Both the position numbers and the translations under genes were made by a program. Below are positions 1-9,111 of a stretch of 64,000 bases of DNA, piece by piece; position 1 is the stretch's first letter, and the number at the start of each line of letters is the position of its first letter. Location of the stretch: NCBI GenBank assembly GCA_016124805.1, contig WGND01000005.1, positions 61,238-125,237 of the forward strand. The letters are read 5' to 3'. The notes beneath the pieces are model-generated. The model ran no database searches. It saw only the letters and a list, made by a program, of their open reading frames with translations, and had not been told where the DNA came from. The stretch comes from Hyphomicrobiales bacterium (GTDB taxonomy: Bacteria > Pseudomonadota > Alphaproteobacteria > Parvibaculales > Parvibaculaceae).

Positions 1-1
1 G

Positions 2-412
2 TCACGCCTGAGGCAGGATTTCCGCTTCTTCCGCCAGAATGAAGATGTGATCGTGGCGGGCATCAATCTGGGTGTCTTCATTTTCATCATGACCGGGCTC
101 GTCTATGAGACCCAGCACCGGATCAATGACAGCATCGGCAATTATGCCGACGCCCTCTATTTCACGGTGACGACGCTGACGACAACCGGCTTTGGCGACA
201 TCACCCTGCCGGGCACGGCGGGGCGGCTGCTGTCGGTGGGCATCATGATTTTCGGCGTGACACTGTTTCTGCGGCTGGCGCAGGTTCTCTTCCGCCCGCC
301 CAAGATCGCCTATGAATGTCTCGAATGCGGGCTCAACCGCCATGACCCCGACGCCGTCCATTGCAAGCATTGCGGGGCGCTGGTTCATATCACGACCGAA
401 GGCTGGAGCTAG
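2..412 (+). CDS. Ion channel (2-TM potassium channel type) with C-terminal zinc ribbon, 5' partial
   Basis: The reading frame is open from the first bases of the window, so the true start lies upstream and only the last ~136 residues are visible. The segment holds a hydrophobic helix, a pore-loop motif TTTGFGD that matches the K+ channel selectivity filter (usually TVGYGD), and a second hydrophobic helix, which is the Ion_trans_2 layout. After the last helix comes a small Cys4-type knuckle (CLECG ... CKHCG, about residues 103-124 of the visible part), so the cytoplasmic tail probably binds zinc. Expected role: inner-membrane cation channel. The GFGD filter suggests K+ selectivity but does not prove it. 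The stop lies one base before the stop of the convergent reductase gene. Confidence 0.75.
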   Translation, partial: SRLRQDFRFFRQNEDVIVAGINLGVFIFIMTGLVYETQHRINDSIGNYADALYFTVTTLTTTGFGDITLPGTAGRLLSVGIMIFGVTLFLRLAQVLFRPPKIAYECLECGLNRHDPDAVHCKHCGALVHITTEGWS

Positions 413-413
413 A

Positions 414-941
414 TCAGCTGAGGATCGCCTTGCGCAGGCTTGTGATCCCGGCCTGCAGCATGTCGGCGAGTTCGGCGTCTGCCGCAATGCCGCCTTCGGG
501 AAGGGTGCGACCAGGCAAGGGCAATGTGACGCTTGCCTCATCAACAACATGAGCCGACATGACGGTCAAAATCTCGGTCAGCGAGGCAATGGCATGGGTG
601 CCGCGCGGCGAAGCATTGAACAGGGCGACCGGCTTGTCCACCAGCTCGCCGCTGCCGACCAGCCAGTCCAGCGCATTCTTCAACACGCCCGGCACGCCAT
701 GGGCATATTCGGGCGTGGAGAAAATGACGCCATCGGCCTCATTCATCTGCGCACGAAATTCTTGAACAGCAGCAGGGGTTTGCCCTGAGTCGTCGATGTC
801 GGGATTGAAGTGCGGCAACTGCCCGATGAGATCCGAGATGAGGATGACCGTGCCCTGCGGCGCGACCTCATGTAACGCATGAAGCAGCGCATTGTTGGAT
901 GAGGCCATCCGCAAGCTACCTGATAGGGCCAGAATATTCAT
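414..941 (-). CDS. NADPH-dependent FMN reductase family flavoprotein
   Basis: A 175-aa flavodoxin-like protein of the NADPH-dependent FMN reductase (ChrR/YieF-like) family. The N-terminus MNILALSGSLR is the phosphate-binding loop for FMN, and STPEYAHGVPGVLKNALDW (about residues 75-93) is the conserved flavin-site and dimer segment of this family. Expected activity is cytosolic reduction of flavins, quinones or metal ions using NAD(P)H; the physiological substrate cannot be told. The ATG at 941 follows an AGGAAG ribosome-binding site seven bases upstream. The gene converges on the channel gene with a one-base gap, and its promoter must lie in the short region shared with the divergent methyltransferase gene. 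Confidence 0.85.
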   Translation of the reverse strand: MNILALSGSLRMASSNNALLHALHEVAPQGTVILISDLIGQLPHFNPDIDDSGQTPAAVQEFRAQMNEADGVIFSTPEYAHGVPGVLKNALDWLVGSGELVDKPVALFNASPRGTHAIASLTEILTVMSAHVVDEASVTLPLPGRTLPEGGIAADAELADMLQAGITSLRKAILS

Positions 942-1089
942 CGCTTCGCTTCCTCGTGAACGCTCTATATGAGGCGCGTCCGGCCGCTTGTGAAGCCCTT
1001 AACATCTTCTCAATCAGACAGGCATAATCTGAGGCGGCGCTGGCAACGGCTGGTGCTGACTCTTCGGCCCGTGTGGCAGGAGCCCTATC

Positions 1090-1728
1090 TTGGAAAAGCT
1101 GTTGTCGGCACGTCGTGTCGTTGCAACGCACAGCGTCGAAATTTTCGAGCGGCTGAGCGTCCTCATTCTTTTTGGCTGGCTCTGTCAGCGGATCATCTAT
1201 TCGCTTGAAACCTCCGATACCTGGTATCCGCTGCTGCTTCTGGCCTCGGAAGCGCTGGTGGTGGTGTTCATGCTCATCCGCCGGAGCACGCAGAACATAT
1301 CCCACCATCCATGGGACTGGTCGCTTGCCTTTGGCGCCATGTTGCTGCCAATGCTGGTCATGCCGTTTGAGGCAACACCCCTGATGACGCCGGGCTTCTG
1401 TGCCTGGTTGCTGTTCATTGGCTTTCTGCTGCAGCTTTACGCCAAATTGTCTTTGAACCGGAGCTTCGGTGTTGTGGCCGCCAATCGCGGCGTCGTGGCG
1501 GCAGGGCCCTATCGCTGGGTCCGTCATCCGATGTATGCGGCCTATTTCATCTCGCATATCGGCTTTCTGCTGCTCTATCCCTCATTCTGGAATCTGGCCG
1601 TCTATCTGACATCAGCAGGCATACAGATCATGCGTCTGCTGGCAGAGGAACGGCTTCTCTCCGAGAGTGCGGAATATCGGGACCTGATGCAGCGCGTGCC
1701 TTACCGGCTTGTTCCCGGCATTTTCTAG
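1090..1728 (+). CDS. Isoprenylcysteine carboxyl methyltransferase (ICMT/PEMT-like) family membrane protein
   Basis: A 212-aa integral membrane protein with about four or five hydrophobic helices and the C-terminal signature GPYRWVRHPMYAAYF (about residues 138-152), the SAM-binding motif with RHPxY that marks the ICMT/phospholipid methyltransferase family. Bacterial members methylate unknown small or lipid substrates; protein prenylation is not expected here. The start is TTG at 1090, chosen because AGGAG at 1078-1082 lies seven bases upstream and no ATG is placed as well. The TAG stop overlaps the purN stop: the palindrome CTAG at 1725-1728 ends both genes. Confidence 0.8.
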   Translation: MEKLLSARRVVATHSVEIFERLSVLILFGWLCQRIIYSLETSDTWYPLLLLASEALVVVFMLIRRSTQNISHHPWDWSLAFGAMLLPMLVMPFEATPLMTPGFCAWLLFIGFLLQLYAKLSLNRSFGVVAANRGVVAAGPYRWVRHPMYAAYFISHIGFLLLYPSFWNLAVYLTSAGIQIMRLLAEERLLSESAEYRDLMQRVPYRLVPGIF

Positions 1729-2372
1729 AGGGGCAGCGGCACGAAGAGCGGGCCATCGGTCGCGGCGACTTCACCCTGAATGATGACCTTCTCGCCCGAG
1801 ACACGCGCCGCGCCCGATGCCACAAGCCGGAGGGCGAGCGGATAGAGCACATGTTCGGCGGCCAGAACGCGGTCGGCGAGTGCCTCGACAGTATCGCCCG
1901 GCAGGACCGGCACAGCGGCCTGCGCCACGATTGGTCCCTCATCCATTTCAGCACGCACGAAATGCACCGTCGCGCCCGTAATGCGGACACCTGCATCAAT
2001 GGTGCGCTGATGGACATGCAGGCCCTTGAAGGCGGGCAGCAAGGAGGGGTGAATGTTCAGCTGGCGGTCGCGCCATTTGGCGACAAAGCCATCAGACAGG
2101 ATGCGCATGAAGCCGGCATTGCAGATAAGTTCCGCCCCCGCGGCAACGAGCTTTTCATCCATCGCCGCATCAAAAGCCTCACGTGTCTCATAATCCTTGT
2201 GGCTGATGACATGGGTCTCAATGCCTGCCGCCTTGGCAATCGCCAGACCGGCGGCATCGGCCTTGTTGGAAATGACGACGACGATCTCCGCCGGGTAGCC
2301 GGGCTCGCGCGTTGCGGTCAGCAGGGCTTCAAAATTGGACCCGCGTCCGGAAATCAGGATGCCGACCTTCAA
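1725..2372 (-). CDS. purN: Phosphoribosylglycinamide formyltransferase 1
   Basis: A 215-aa GART enzyme of de novo purine synthesis that transfers a formyl group from 10-formyl-THF to GAR. Visible motifs are the phosphate loop [12 protein letters not shown] near the N-terminus, the catalytic Asn-His in [11 protein letters not shown], and the catalytic Asp in [10 protein letters not shown], all in the expected order, and the length is typical. I chose the TTG at 2372 because the family begins there and because it forms a TTGA start/stop overlap with purM (stop 2369-2371), the usual mark of translational coupling. A longer in-frame extension upstream lies inside purM and is not family-like. The gene is cotranscribed with purM. 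Confidence 0.95.
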   Translation of the reverse strand: MKVGILISGRGSNFEALLTATREPGYPAEIVVVISNKADAAGLAIAKAAGIETHVISHKDYETREAFDAAMDEKLVAAGAELICNAGFMRILSDGFVAKWRDRQLNIHPSLLPAFKGLHVHQRTIDAGVRITGATVHFVRAEMDEGPIVAQAAVPVLPGDTVEALADRVLAAEHVLYPLALRLVASGAARVSGEKVIIQGEVAATDGPLFVPLPL

Positions 2373-3460
2373 GCTTTTGATCCGATTGAACCATTGATGA
2401 TGACGCGTTCGGCATCTGGCGCAGCGTCGATCAGGCGTCCGATCACGGAGACATCCTCGCCCGCATCGCGCAGGACGGCAGAAACGGCATCCACCTGATC
2501 GGCGGCGACAACGACGACCATGCCGATACCACAATTGAAAGTGCGGCCCATTTCGAATTCATCGAGCCCGCCCTTGGCCATCAGCCATGAAAAGACATCG
2601 GGCATGCGCCATGAGGCGCCGTCGATTTCAGCGGCGATACCCTCGGGCAGGACGCGGGGAATATTCTCGATGAAGCCGCCACCCGTAATATGGGCCATGG
2701 CTTTGACAGCGCCCGTTTCCCGGATGGCGCGCAGCATGGCGCGGACATAGATGCGTGTGGGTGTGAGCAATACTTCGCCAAGTGTTGCCCCCTGCGCACC
2801 GGGGAAGGGCGCTGAATAAGAGAGGCCTTCCTCGGCGATGATCCGGCGGACCAGCGAATAGCCATTGGAGTGGAAGCCGGACGAGGCAAGGCCCAGCAGC
2901 ACATCACCCGCCGCCACATCGGCGCGCGGCAAAATCTGGTCGCGCTCGACGGCGCCCACGGCAAAACCGGCCAGATCATAATCGCCGCCATGATACATGC
3001 CGGGCATTTCAGCCGTTTCGCCGCCGATGAGCGCGCAGCCGGCCTGACGGCAGCCTTCGGCAATGCCCGCGACCACGGTGCGGGCAACATCGACATCCAG
3101 TTTGCCGCAGGCAAAATAGTCGAGGAAGAAAAGGGGTTCCGCCCCCTGCACCACAAGGTCGTTGACGGACATGGCGACGAGATCGATGCCGACCGTGTCA
3201 TGGGTGTCCGCTTCAATCGCGACGCGCAGCTTGGTGCCGACACCATCATTGGCGGCCACCAGCACCGGATCCTTCATGCCGACGGCAGCCAGATCGAACA
3301 GGCCGCCAAAACCGCCAAGGGCTGCATCAGAGCCCTTGCGCCGGGTCGACGCGGCCAGTGGCCCGATGGCGCGGACCAGCGCATTGCCAGCGTCGATATC
3401 GACACCTGCCTGCGCATAGGTGTGGCGGTTGGGTTTGTCGTCTGAAGGCTTCGATGCCAT
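2369..3460 (-). CDS. purM: Phosphoribosylformylglycinamidine cyclo-ligase (AIR synthetase)
   Basis: A 363-aa AIR synthetase that converts FGAM to AIR with ATP in purine biosynthesis. Recognisable family segments are [43 protein letters not shown] and [13 protein letters not shown], in the normal order. The ATG at 3460 gives the usual length; the frame stays open upstream, but that part does not resemble the family and runs into the promoter region. The first gene of the purM-purN pair, it transcribes away from the DUF2066 gene; the 196-bp gap (3461-3656) must hold both promoters. Confidence 0.96.
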   Translation of the reverse strand: MASKPSDDKPNRHTYAQAGVDIDAGNALVRAIGPLAASTRRKGSDAALGGFGGLFDLAAVGMKDPVLVAANDGVGTKLRVAIEADTHDTVGIDLVAMSVNDLVVQGAEPLFFLDYFACGKLDVDVARTVVAGIAEGCRQAGCALIGGETAEMPGMYHGGDYDLAGFAVGAVERDQILPRADVAAGDVLLGLASSGFHSNGYSLVRRIIAEEGLSYSAPFPGAQGATLGEVLLTPTRIYVRAMLRAIRETGAVKAMAHITGGGFIENIPRVLPEGIAAEIDGASWRMPDVFSWLMAKGGLDEFEMGRTFNCGIGMVVVVAADQVDAVSAVLRDAGEDVSVIGRLIDAAPDAERVIINGSIGSKA

Positions 3461-3656
3461 GGGGCTTGCGTCCGGCGCTTGTCGGGGGAATCGGAAGGCC
3501 ACAAAACACCCGAAAATGGCCTGTGAAGCAAGCCTTCCGGCAAAAAGGACGAGAAAAGCGGCCCGGCCATGCTTCGCGCCTGCCCGACGATGGTATAGTG
3601 TGCGGCGCAATGAGCGGCAGGTTCTGCCAAAACCGTGACAGATCAAGGGCCTATCC

Positions 3657-4787
3657 ATGAAATCGGCAATTGCCATCCTGCTGGCTGCAGGCTTCCTTTT
3701 CACCGCCGGCACCACCAAAGCCGAGGCGGCTGATATTTATCGCGTGAGCGGGGTGCATGTGGATGAGACTGCCGCCAGCGCCACCGAGGCCCGCAACACC
3801 GCCCAGGCTAAGGGCCAGAGCAAGGCGCTCGGTATTCTGCTGCGCCGCCTGACCCTGCCGGAAGACTGGGCAAACCTGCCCGCCGCCGACGCCGACTTTA
3901 CGCAGCGCGCCGTGAGCAGCTTTCAGATCAACAATGAGAAGGCGAGTTCGACCCGCTATATCGCTGACCTTTCAGTGGCCTTCCAGCCTGCCGTTGTGAA
4001 AGGCGCGCTGGCCGCTCGTGGCATCTCCTTTGGCGAGGTGCAGGCCAAGCCGACGCTGCTGGTCGCGGTATTTGAAAAGCCGGGACTGCGCGTTTTCTGG
4101 GAAGACCCCAATCCCTGGCGCGATGCCTGGAACCGGCTTGATCTCGGCAATGCCATGACGCCGGTCATTCTGCCGCTGGGCGATATTGAGGAATTTGGCA
4201 TGCTGACGACGGCGCAAGCCGTGAGCGGCGACCGCGCCGCGCTGTCTGCCATGGCGGCGCGCTATGGCGCCAGCGACGTGCTGGTGGCCTATGCGACGGC
4301 GGATGCGAGCGGCACCAATGTGACGGTTTCCCTGAAAGACTATCAGGGCGAGGACGCGCCGGTGACAGGCAGCAAGAGCTACTCAGGCGCGACGCTGGAG
4401 GACACACTGGATGCGGCTGCCGCCGGCACGCTGGATGATCTGTCGCTGGCCTGGAAACGCAGCACGATCGTGCGCGGCGGGGCAGGCGGCAAGCTGCTGG
4501 CCGAAGCCCGATTCTCGAGCCTTGGTGAATGGCAGGCGATCCGCAACGCGCTTTCCTCCACGCCCTATGTGGCGGAAATGGACGTGCATGGCATTTCGGC
4601 AGACGGGGCGGAAGTTGCCATCACCTATAAGGGCGATGCGGCAAAGCTCGCCCAGTCGCTGGCCGACAAGAATGTCGCGCTGGCCGAAAGCGAAACCGGC
4701 TGGAGTCTCACATCCGGTGTGGCACCGACATTGGTGGAGCCGGTATCTGAACCCGGCGATCCAGACACCGCAACCATGACACCGTGA
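3657..4787 (+). CDS. DUF2066 domain-containing exported protein
   Basis: A 376-aa protein with a clear Sec signal peptide (hydrophobic core [15 protein letters not shown], cleavage likely after AEA near residue 24). The mature part begins [21 protein letters not shown] and continues with a repeat-poor alpha/beta fold typical of the DUF2066 family. Its biochemical role is unknown. It belongs to a conserved alphaproteobacterial neighbourhood (purMN, DUF2066, PerM-like transporter, hdaA, ppk). The ATG at 3657 starts the signal peptide directly. A 44-bp gap separates it from the transporter, so the two genes and hdaA may share a transcript. Confidence 0.75.
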   Translation: MKSAIAILLAAGFLFTAGTTKAEAADIYRVSGVHVDETAASATEARNTAQAKGQSKALGILLRRLTLPEDWANLPAADADFTQRAVSSFQINNEKASSTRYIADLSVAFQPAVVKGALAARGISFGEVQAKPTLLVAVFEKPGLRVFWEDPNPWRDAWNRLDLGNAMTPVILPLGDIEEFGMLTTAQAVSGDRAALSAMAARYGASDVLVAYATADASGTNVTVSLKDYQGEDAPVTGSKSYSGATLEDTLDAAAAGTLDDLSLAWKRSTIVRGGAGGKLLAEARFSSLGEWQAIRNALSSTPYVAEMDVHGISADGAEVAITYKGDAAKLAQSLADKNVALAESETGWSLTSGVAPTLVEPVSEPGDPDTATMTP

Positions 4788-4831
4788 CGACGAAAAACCC
4801 AAAGACGCAGGCGTGATAAAGGCCCACAGGC

Positions 4832-5971
4832 ATGACCGAAAGAACTGAAATGAGCGTGCAGCGACAGGCCATGATCTGGATGGCTGTGGTGCTGGTGACA
4901 GCTTTTTCGCTGTGGCTTTTTTCCGGCATCCTGCTGCCTTTCGTGCTGGGCATGGCCGTGGCCTATTGTCTTGATCCCCTTGCCGACCGGCTGGAAGACT
5001 TGGGCCTGTCGCGAATTGTCGCGACATCGCTGATCACGCTTGCCTTTGTCCTTCTGACCGTCGCCTTCGGCATTCTCGTGCTGCCGGCGCTGTTTGATCA
5101 GGCTGTTTCGCTCGTCAATGTGCTGCCGGAACTGATCGACAAGACGCGCGCCTTTGTGGTCGATGTGACCCATGACAGGCTGGGCTCGGTGCTGGGCATC
5201 AGCAGCGGCAAAGATGTGGAAAAGGCGCTGACGGGCGCGGTGCAGAATACGACGAGCTGGCTACCCAATCTTCTCTCCGCCATCGGCTATCAGGGCCTGC
5301 AGCTGGTCTCGCTCATCACCATGATCCTGGTGACGCCTGTCGTGGCATTCTATCTGCTGCTCGATTGGGACCGGATGGTTGCCGAAATCGATACGCTCCT
5401 GCCGCGCGATCATGCCGAAACCATTCGCGAGCTGATGCGCGAAACCAATTCGGTGCTTGAAGGTTTTGTGCGCGGTCAGGCGATTGTCTGTCTGGCGCTG
5501 GGTGTGTTCTACGCCATTGGCCTGTCGCTGGCGGGGCTGAAATTCGGCCTGATCGTCGGTATTGCCGCCGGTGTGATCAGCTTCATTCCCTATCTCGGCA
5601 CGATCACAGGCTTTGTCACGGCCATCGGTCTGGCCCTCTTCCAGTTCTGGCCCGACTATGTGCAGATCGGCATTATTGCGGGCATCTTTCTTCTCGGGCA
5701 GTTCATCGAAGGCAACTTCCTCTCGCCCAAGCTGGTGGGCAATCGCGTCAAGCTGCATGCGGTCTGGGTGATCTTTGCCCTTTTTGCCTTCGGCTCCCTG
5801 TTCGGCTTTGTCGGGGCGCTGGTGGGCCTGCCGATGGCCGCCGTGATTGGGGTTCTGGCCCGCTTCCTGGTGCGTCGATACCGGCAAAGCGCGCTCTATC
5901 GGGGCCATCAGGAATTGGCGGTGCCCGAAAATGAACAGGATGGGGCGTCCGCCCAGACCGATCCCAAATGA
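4832..5971 (+). CDS. AI-2E family transporter (PerM/YhhT-like)
   Basis: A 379-aa polytopic membrane protein. Two N-terminal hydrophobic helices are followed by a long amphipathic soluble stretch (about residues 90-150) and a C-terminal membrane block that includes the family hallmark region PYLGTITGFVTAIG and the conserved FIEGNFLSPKLVGNRVKLHA segment. Members are named for possible AI-2 export, but several are Na+/H+ antiporters or permeases of unknown substrate, so only the family assignment is safe. The final codons overlap the next gene by four bases (ATGA at 5968), implying translational coupling with hdaA. Confidence 0.85.
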   Translation: MTERTEMSVQRQAMIWMAVVLVTAFSLWLFSGILLPFVLGMAVAYCLDPLADRLEDLGLSRIVATSLITLAFVLLTVAFGILVLPALFDQAVSLVNVLPELIDKTRAFVVDVTHDRLGSVLGISSGKDVEKALTGAVQNTTSWLPNLLSAIGYQGLQLVSLITMILVTPVVAFYLLLDWDRMVAEIDTLLPRDHAETIRELMRETNSVLEGFVRGQAIVCLALGVFYAIGLSLAGLKFGLIVGIAAGVISFIPYLGTITGFVTAIGLALFQFWPDYVQIGIIAGIFLLGQFIEGNFLSPKLVGNRVKLHAVWVIFALFAFGSLFGFVGALVGLPMAAVIGVLARFLVRRYRQSALYRGHQELAVPENEQDGASAQTDPK

Positions 5972-6642
5972 CACGTCAACTGGTTTTCGAGCTCTCCCAT
6001 CGTCCCGCCCTTGGCCGCGAGGATTTTCTGGTTGCGCCCTCCAATGAAGACGCGGTGGCGCTGATTGACGCCTGGCCGAACTGGCCGGGGCAGGCGGCGG
6101 CCCTTTCAGGCCCCGCAGGCAGTGGCAAGAGCCATCTGGCCGAGGTCTGGTGTGAGCGAAGCCGCGCGGTTCCCGTCAAGGCGCAGGCGCTAGAGGCAGC
6201 CGATGTGCCGGCGCTGGTGGCGCGGGGCGCGACGGTGGTGGAGGATCTGGAAGCGCTGAATGAAGCGGGCGAGCGCCAGCTCTTTCACCTCATCAATCTG
6301 ATGCGCGAGGAGAAGGGGCATTTGCTGCTGACCGCCCGCGAGGCCCCGGCGCATCTTCCGCTGACGCTGCCCGACCTTGTTTCGCGGCTGAAAGCCATGC
6401 CCCATGCCGCGCTCGGCGCGCCCGATGACAGGCTTCTGGGCGGGATTCTCGTCAAGCTTTTCGCTGACCGGCAGCTGCACCCGGCAGAGCCCGTGATCAG
6501 CTATCTTGTTTCGCATATGGAACGATCTGTGGCTGTGGCGCGGGACCTCGTCCTGCGTCTGGACAGGACCGCGCTTGCGGGCAAGCGGCCGATCACTGTT
6601 CCGCTCGCCGCCGAAATTCTCCAAGAGCTTGGAAACACTTGA
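5968..6642 (+). CDS. hdaA: DnaA-related regulatory inactivator (HdaA-like AAA+ protein)
   Basis: A 224-aa DnaA-like AAA+ protein without a DNA-binding domain IV. The N-terminus QLVFEL (residues 4-9) resembles a sliding-clamp-binding motif, and the Walker A loop GPAGSGKS is at residues 48-55. Hda proteins bind the DnaN clamp and stimulate ATP hydrolysis by DnaA after initiation; in alphaproteobacteria HdaA limits re-initiation. The Walker B aspartate is in VVEDLEAL. The gene overlaps the transporter by four bases, and its stop is immediately followed by the ppk promoter region. The small size (versus ~233 aa in E. coli) is normal for the family. Confidence 0.85.
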   Translation: MTRQLVFELSHRPALGREDFLVAPSNEDAVALIDAWPNWPGQAAALSGPAGSGKSHLAEVWCERSRAVPVKAQALEAADVPALVARGATVVEDLEALNEAGERQLFHLINLMREEKGHLLLTAREAPAHLPLTLPDLVSRLKAMPHAALGAPDDRLLGGILVKLFADRQLHPAEPVISYLVSHMERSVAVARDLVLRLDRTALAGKRPITVPLAAEILQELGNT

Positions 6643-6657
6643 GAATTTCGCTTTAGT

Positions 6658-6675
6658 CAGTCACAACTCAGTCAT
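6658..6675 (+). promoter_or_regulatory. Candidate Pho box upstream of ppk
   Basis: Two direct repeats, CAGTCAC (6658-6664) and CAGTCAT (6669-6675), are separated by four bases, an 11-bp period. Each differs by one base from the PhoB consensus half-site CTGTCAC/T, and the repeat-spacer-repeat layout matches a Pho box. A possible -10 (TTTAAT, 6684-6689) lies eight bases further on. The box sits between the hdaA stop and ppk, so phosphate-starvation control of ppk is likely by inference. Confidence 0.65.
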
Positions 6676-6816
6676 ATATTCACTTTAATGTCTGCCCGCA
6701 TGCGTTCGTGGCTCCAGACAGAGGCGAGAGGCCGTCCCGGCTTCCCCCACGCACGCCCCCGCGCCCCGCAGGATATGGCCCTGCCGGGGCCCTTCAAATG
6801 GACCGGAACGCGCGAT

Positions 6817-9084
6817 ATGACGACGACATCACCGAGTGCCACTGCCAGCACAGCGGCAAAGAAAAAACCCACCGAGCCGCGCGCCAAGAAGCCTGCGCGA
6901 CTTGAGGAGGCCGAGAAACTGGCAGCGCCGACGCTCGAGAACATCACCATGGACTCGCCGGAACGCTTCATCAATCGCGAGCTCTCATGGCTCGCCTTCA
7001 ATATCCGCGTGATCGAGGAAAGCCAGAATACCAATCACCCGCTGCTGGAGCGCCTCCGCTTCCTGTCGATTTCCGCCTCCAATCTCGACGAATTCTACAT
7101 GGTGCGCGTGGCGGGCTTGCGCGGACAGGTCGGCGCCGGTGTGCAGTCATTGAGCCAGGACGGGCTGACGCCGTCCCAGCAGCTTGATCGCGTCAACGCG
7201 ATGGCCGGCGAATTGCTGCGCATGCAGCAGGAGATGTGGACCGTGCTCTCCAAGGAGCTGCGCGAAGAAGGCATTTCCGTGCTCGACCCGAGCGAGGTGA
7301 CGCCGGAGGAATATTCCTGGCTTGAAACACGCTTTCTTGAGCAGGTATTCCCGGTTCTGACGCCGCTGGCGCTTGATCCGGCCCATCCCTTCCCCTTCAT
7401 CCCCAATCTTGGCTTTGCGCTGGCGCTGCAGCTTCAGCGCATAAGCGACGGCAAGCATATGGATGCGCTGCTCCCCATCCCGACCCAGGTGGAGCGCTTC
7501 ATCCGCCTGCCGGCGCGCGATGGCGAGGATGAAAACCAGAGCGTCCATTTCCTCAGCCTTGAAAACATGATCGGGCTGTTCCTTGATCGCCTTTTCCCCG
7601 GCTACAAGGTTGTCGGTCAGGGGGCCTTCCGCCTGCTGCGTGACAGCGATATGGAAATTGAGGAAGAAGCCGAAGACCTCGTGCGCTATTTTGAGTCCGC
7701 GCTCAAGCGCCGCCGTCGCGGCAGCGTGATCCGTCTCAAGATCGAGGCGCGCATGCCGGCCACCTTGCGCGACTTCGTTGTCCGCGAGCTGCATGTGACG
7801 GAACGCGAACTGGTGACTGTTGACGGCGTGCTTGGTCTGGCCCAGACCAATCAGCTGATCATTGACGGCCGGCCCGAACTGAAATTCGTGCCTTATAATG
7901 CGCGCTTCCCCGAACGCATCCGCGATCATGGCGGCGACTGCATGGCCGCGATCCGCGCCAAGGATATTCTCGTCCATCACCCTTATGAATCTTTCGATGT
8001 GGTGGTGCAGTTCATCCGTCAGGCCGCCGCTGACCCCGATGTCGTCGCAATCAAGCAGACGCTCTACCGCACCTCCAAGGACTCCCCTATTGTCGGCGCG
8101 CTGATCGAGGCGGCGGAGGCGGGCAAATCCGTGACGGCGCTTGTCGAACTCAAGGCGCGTTTTGACGAGGCGGCCAATATCGTCTGGGCGCGAAATCTTG
8201 AACGCGCCGGTGTGCAGGTTGTCTTCGGCTTCATCGAACTCAAGACACATGCCAAGCTGTCGCTTGTCGTACGCCGCGAGAATGGGGGCCTGCGCTCCTA
8301 TGTGCATTTCGGCACGGGCAATTATCACGCCGTGACGGCCAAGATTTACACCGATCTGTCCATGTTCACCTGCGACCCGCGCTTTGCCCATGATGCCGCG
8401 CAGGTCTTCAATTTCATCACCGGCTATGCCGAGCCAAAAGGGCTCGAAGTGCTCGCCGTCTCCCCCGGCAGCCTGCGTCAGCGGCTGATGGGCGACATTG
8501 AAAGCGAAATTGCCCATGCCCGTGCGGGTCGTCCGGCGCAGATGTGGATCAAGCTCAATTCGGTTGTCGATCCGCTGATCATCGATGCGCTCTACAAGGC
8601 AAGCCAGGCCGGTGTGAAAATTGATCTTGTGGTGCGCGGCATCTGCTGCCTGCGACCCGGTGTACCCGGCCTGTCGGAAAATATCCGTGTAAAGAGCATT
8701 GTCGGTCGCTTCCTGGAGCATTCCCGCATCGTCTGCTTTGGCAATGGCTATGGCCTGCCTTCCGATCAGGCCAAAGTCTATATCAGCTCGGCTGACTGGA
8801 TGCCGCGCAATCTCGACCGCCGCGTCGAAACGCTTGTTCCCATCCTGAACCCGACGGTGCATGATCAGGTGATGGACCAGATCATGGTTGCAAATCTGAA
8901 GGACAACCAGCAAAGTTGGAGCCTAAATGCCGACGGGTCCTATGATCGAATCACAACCCCCGAAGGTGAAGAACCTTTCAACGCGCACCAGTATTTTATG
9001 AACAATGCAAGCCTTTCGGGCCGTGGCAAATCATTGCAGAAAAATTTTCCGCCAAAATTCAAGCTCAATGCCGCTCAGGAATAA
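6817..9084 (+). CDS. ppk1: Polyphosphate kinase 1
   Basis: A PPK1 of 755 aa that polymerises the gamma-phosphate of ATP into polyphosphate at the membrane. The N-terminal domain starts [21 protein letters not shown]; the two phospholipase-D-like C-terminal domains carry [12 protein letters not shown] and [17 protein letters not shown], around the phosphorylated histidine. I chose ATG 6817 because family similarity begins just after it. An in-frame ATG at 6688 would overlap the predicted -10 of the Pho-box promoter and adds a Pro/Arg-rich stretch unlike the family. The Ala/Lys/Pro-rich residues 1-40 form a flexible tail. ppx follows after 27 bp, so synthesis and degradation of polyphosphate are linked. 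Confidence 0.95.
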   Translation: MTTTSPSATASTAAKKKPTEPRAKKPARLEEAEKLAAPTLENITMDSPERFINRELSWLAFNIRVIEESQNTNHPLLERLRFLSISASNLDEFYMVRVAGLRGQVGAGVQSLSQDGLTPSQQLDRVNAMAGELLRMQQEMWTVLSKELREEGISVLDPSEVTPEEYSWLETRFLEQVFPVLTPLALDPAHPFPFIPNLGFALALQLQRISDGKHMDALLPIPTQVERFIRLPARDGEDENQSVHFLSLENMIGLFLDRLFPGYKVVGQGAFRLLRDSDMEIEEEAEDLVRYFESALKRRRRGSVIRLKIEARMPATLRDFVVRELHVTERELVTVDGVLGLAQTNQLIIDGRPELKFVPYNARFPERIRDHGGDCMAAIRAKDILVHHPYESFDVVVQFIRQAAADPDVVAIKQTLYRTSKDSPIVGALIEAAEAGKSVTALVELKARFDEAANIVWARNLERAGVQVVFGFIELKTHAKLSLVVRRENGGLRSYVHFGTGNYHAVTAKIYTDLSMFTCDPRFAHDAAQVFNFITGYAEPKGLEVLAVSPGSLRQRLMGDIESEIAHARAGRPAQMWIKLNSVVDPLIIDALYKASQAGVKIDLVVRGICCLRPGVPGLSENIRVKSIVGRFLEHSRIVCFGNGYGLPSDQAKVYISSADWMPRNLDRRVETLVPILNPTVHDQVMDQIMVANLKDNQQSWSLNADGSYDRITTPEGEEPFNAHQYFMNNASLSGRGKSLQKNFPPKFKLNAAQE

Positions 9085-9111
9085 GCGCCTGCGCGCCGGA
9101 CAGGGGGCACG

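Noticed and set aside
7147..8913. A 588-codon open frame on the minus strand inside ppk
   Set aside because: Antisense to the motif-complete ppk; no recognisable domain.
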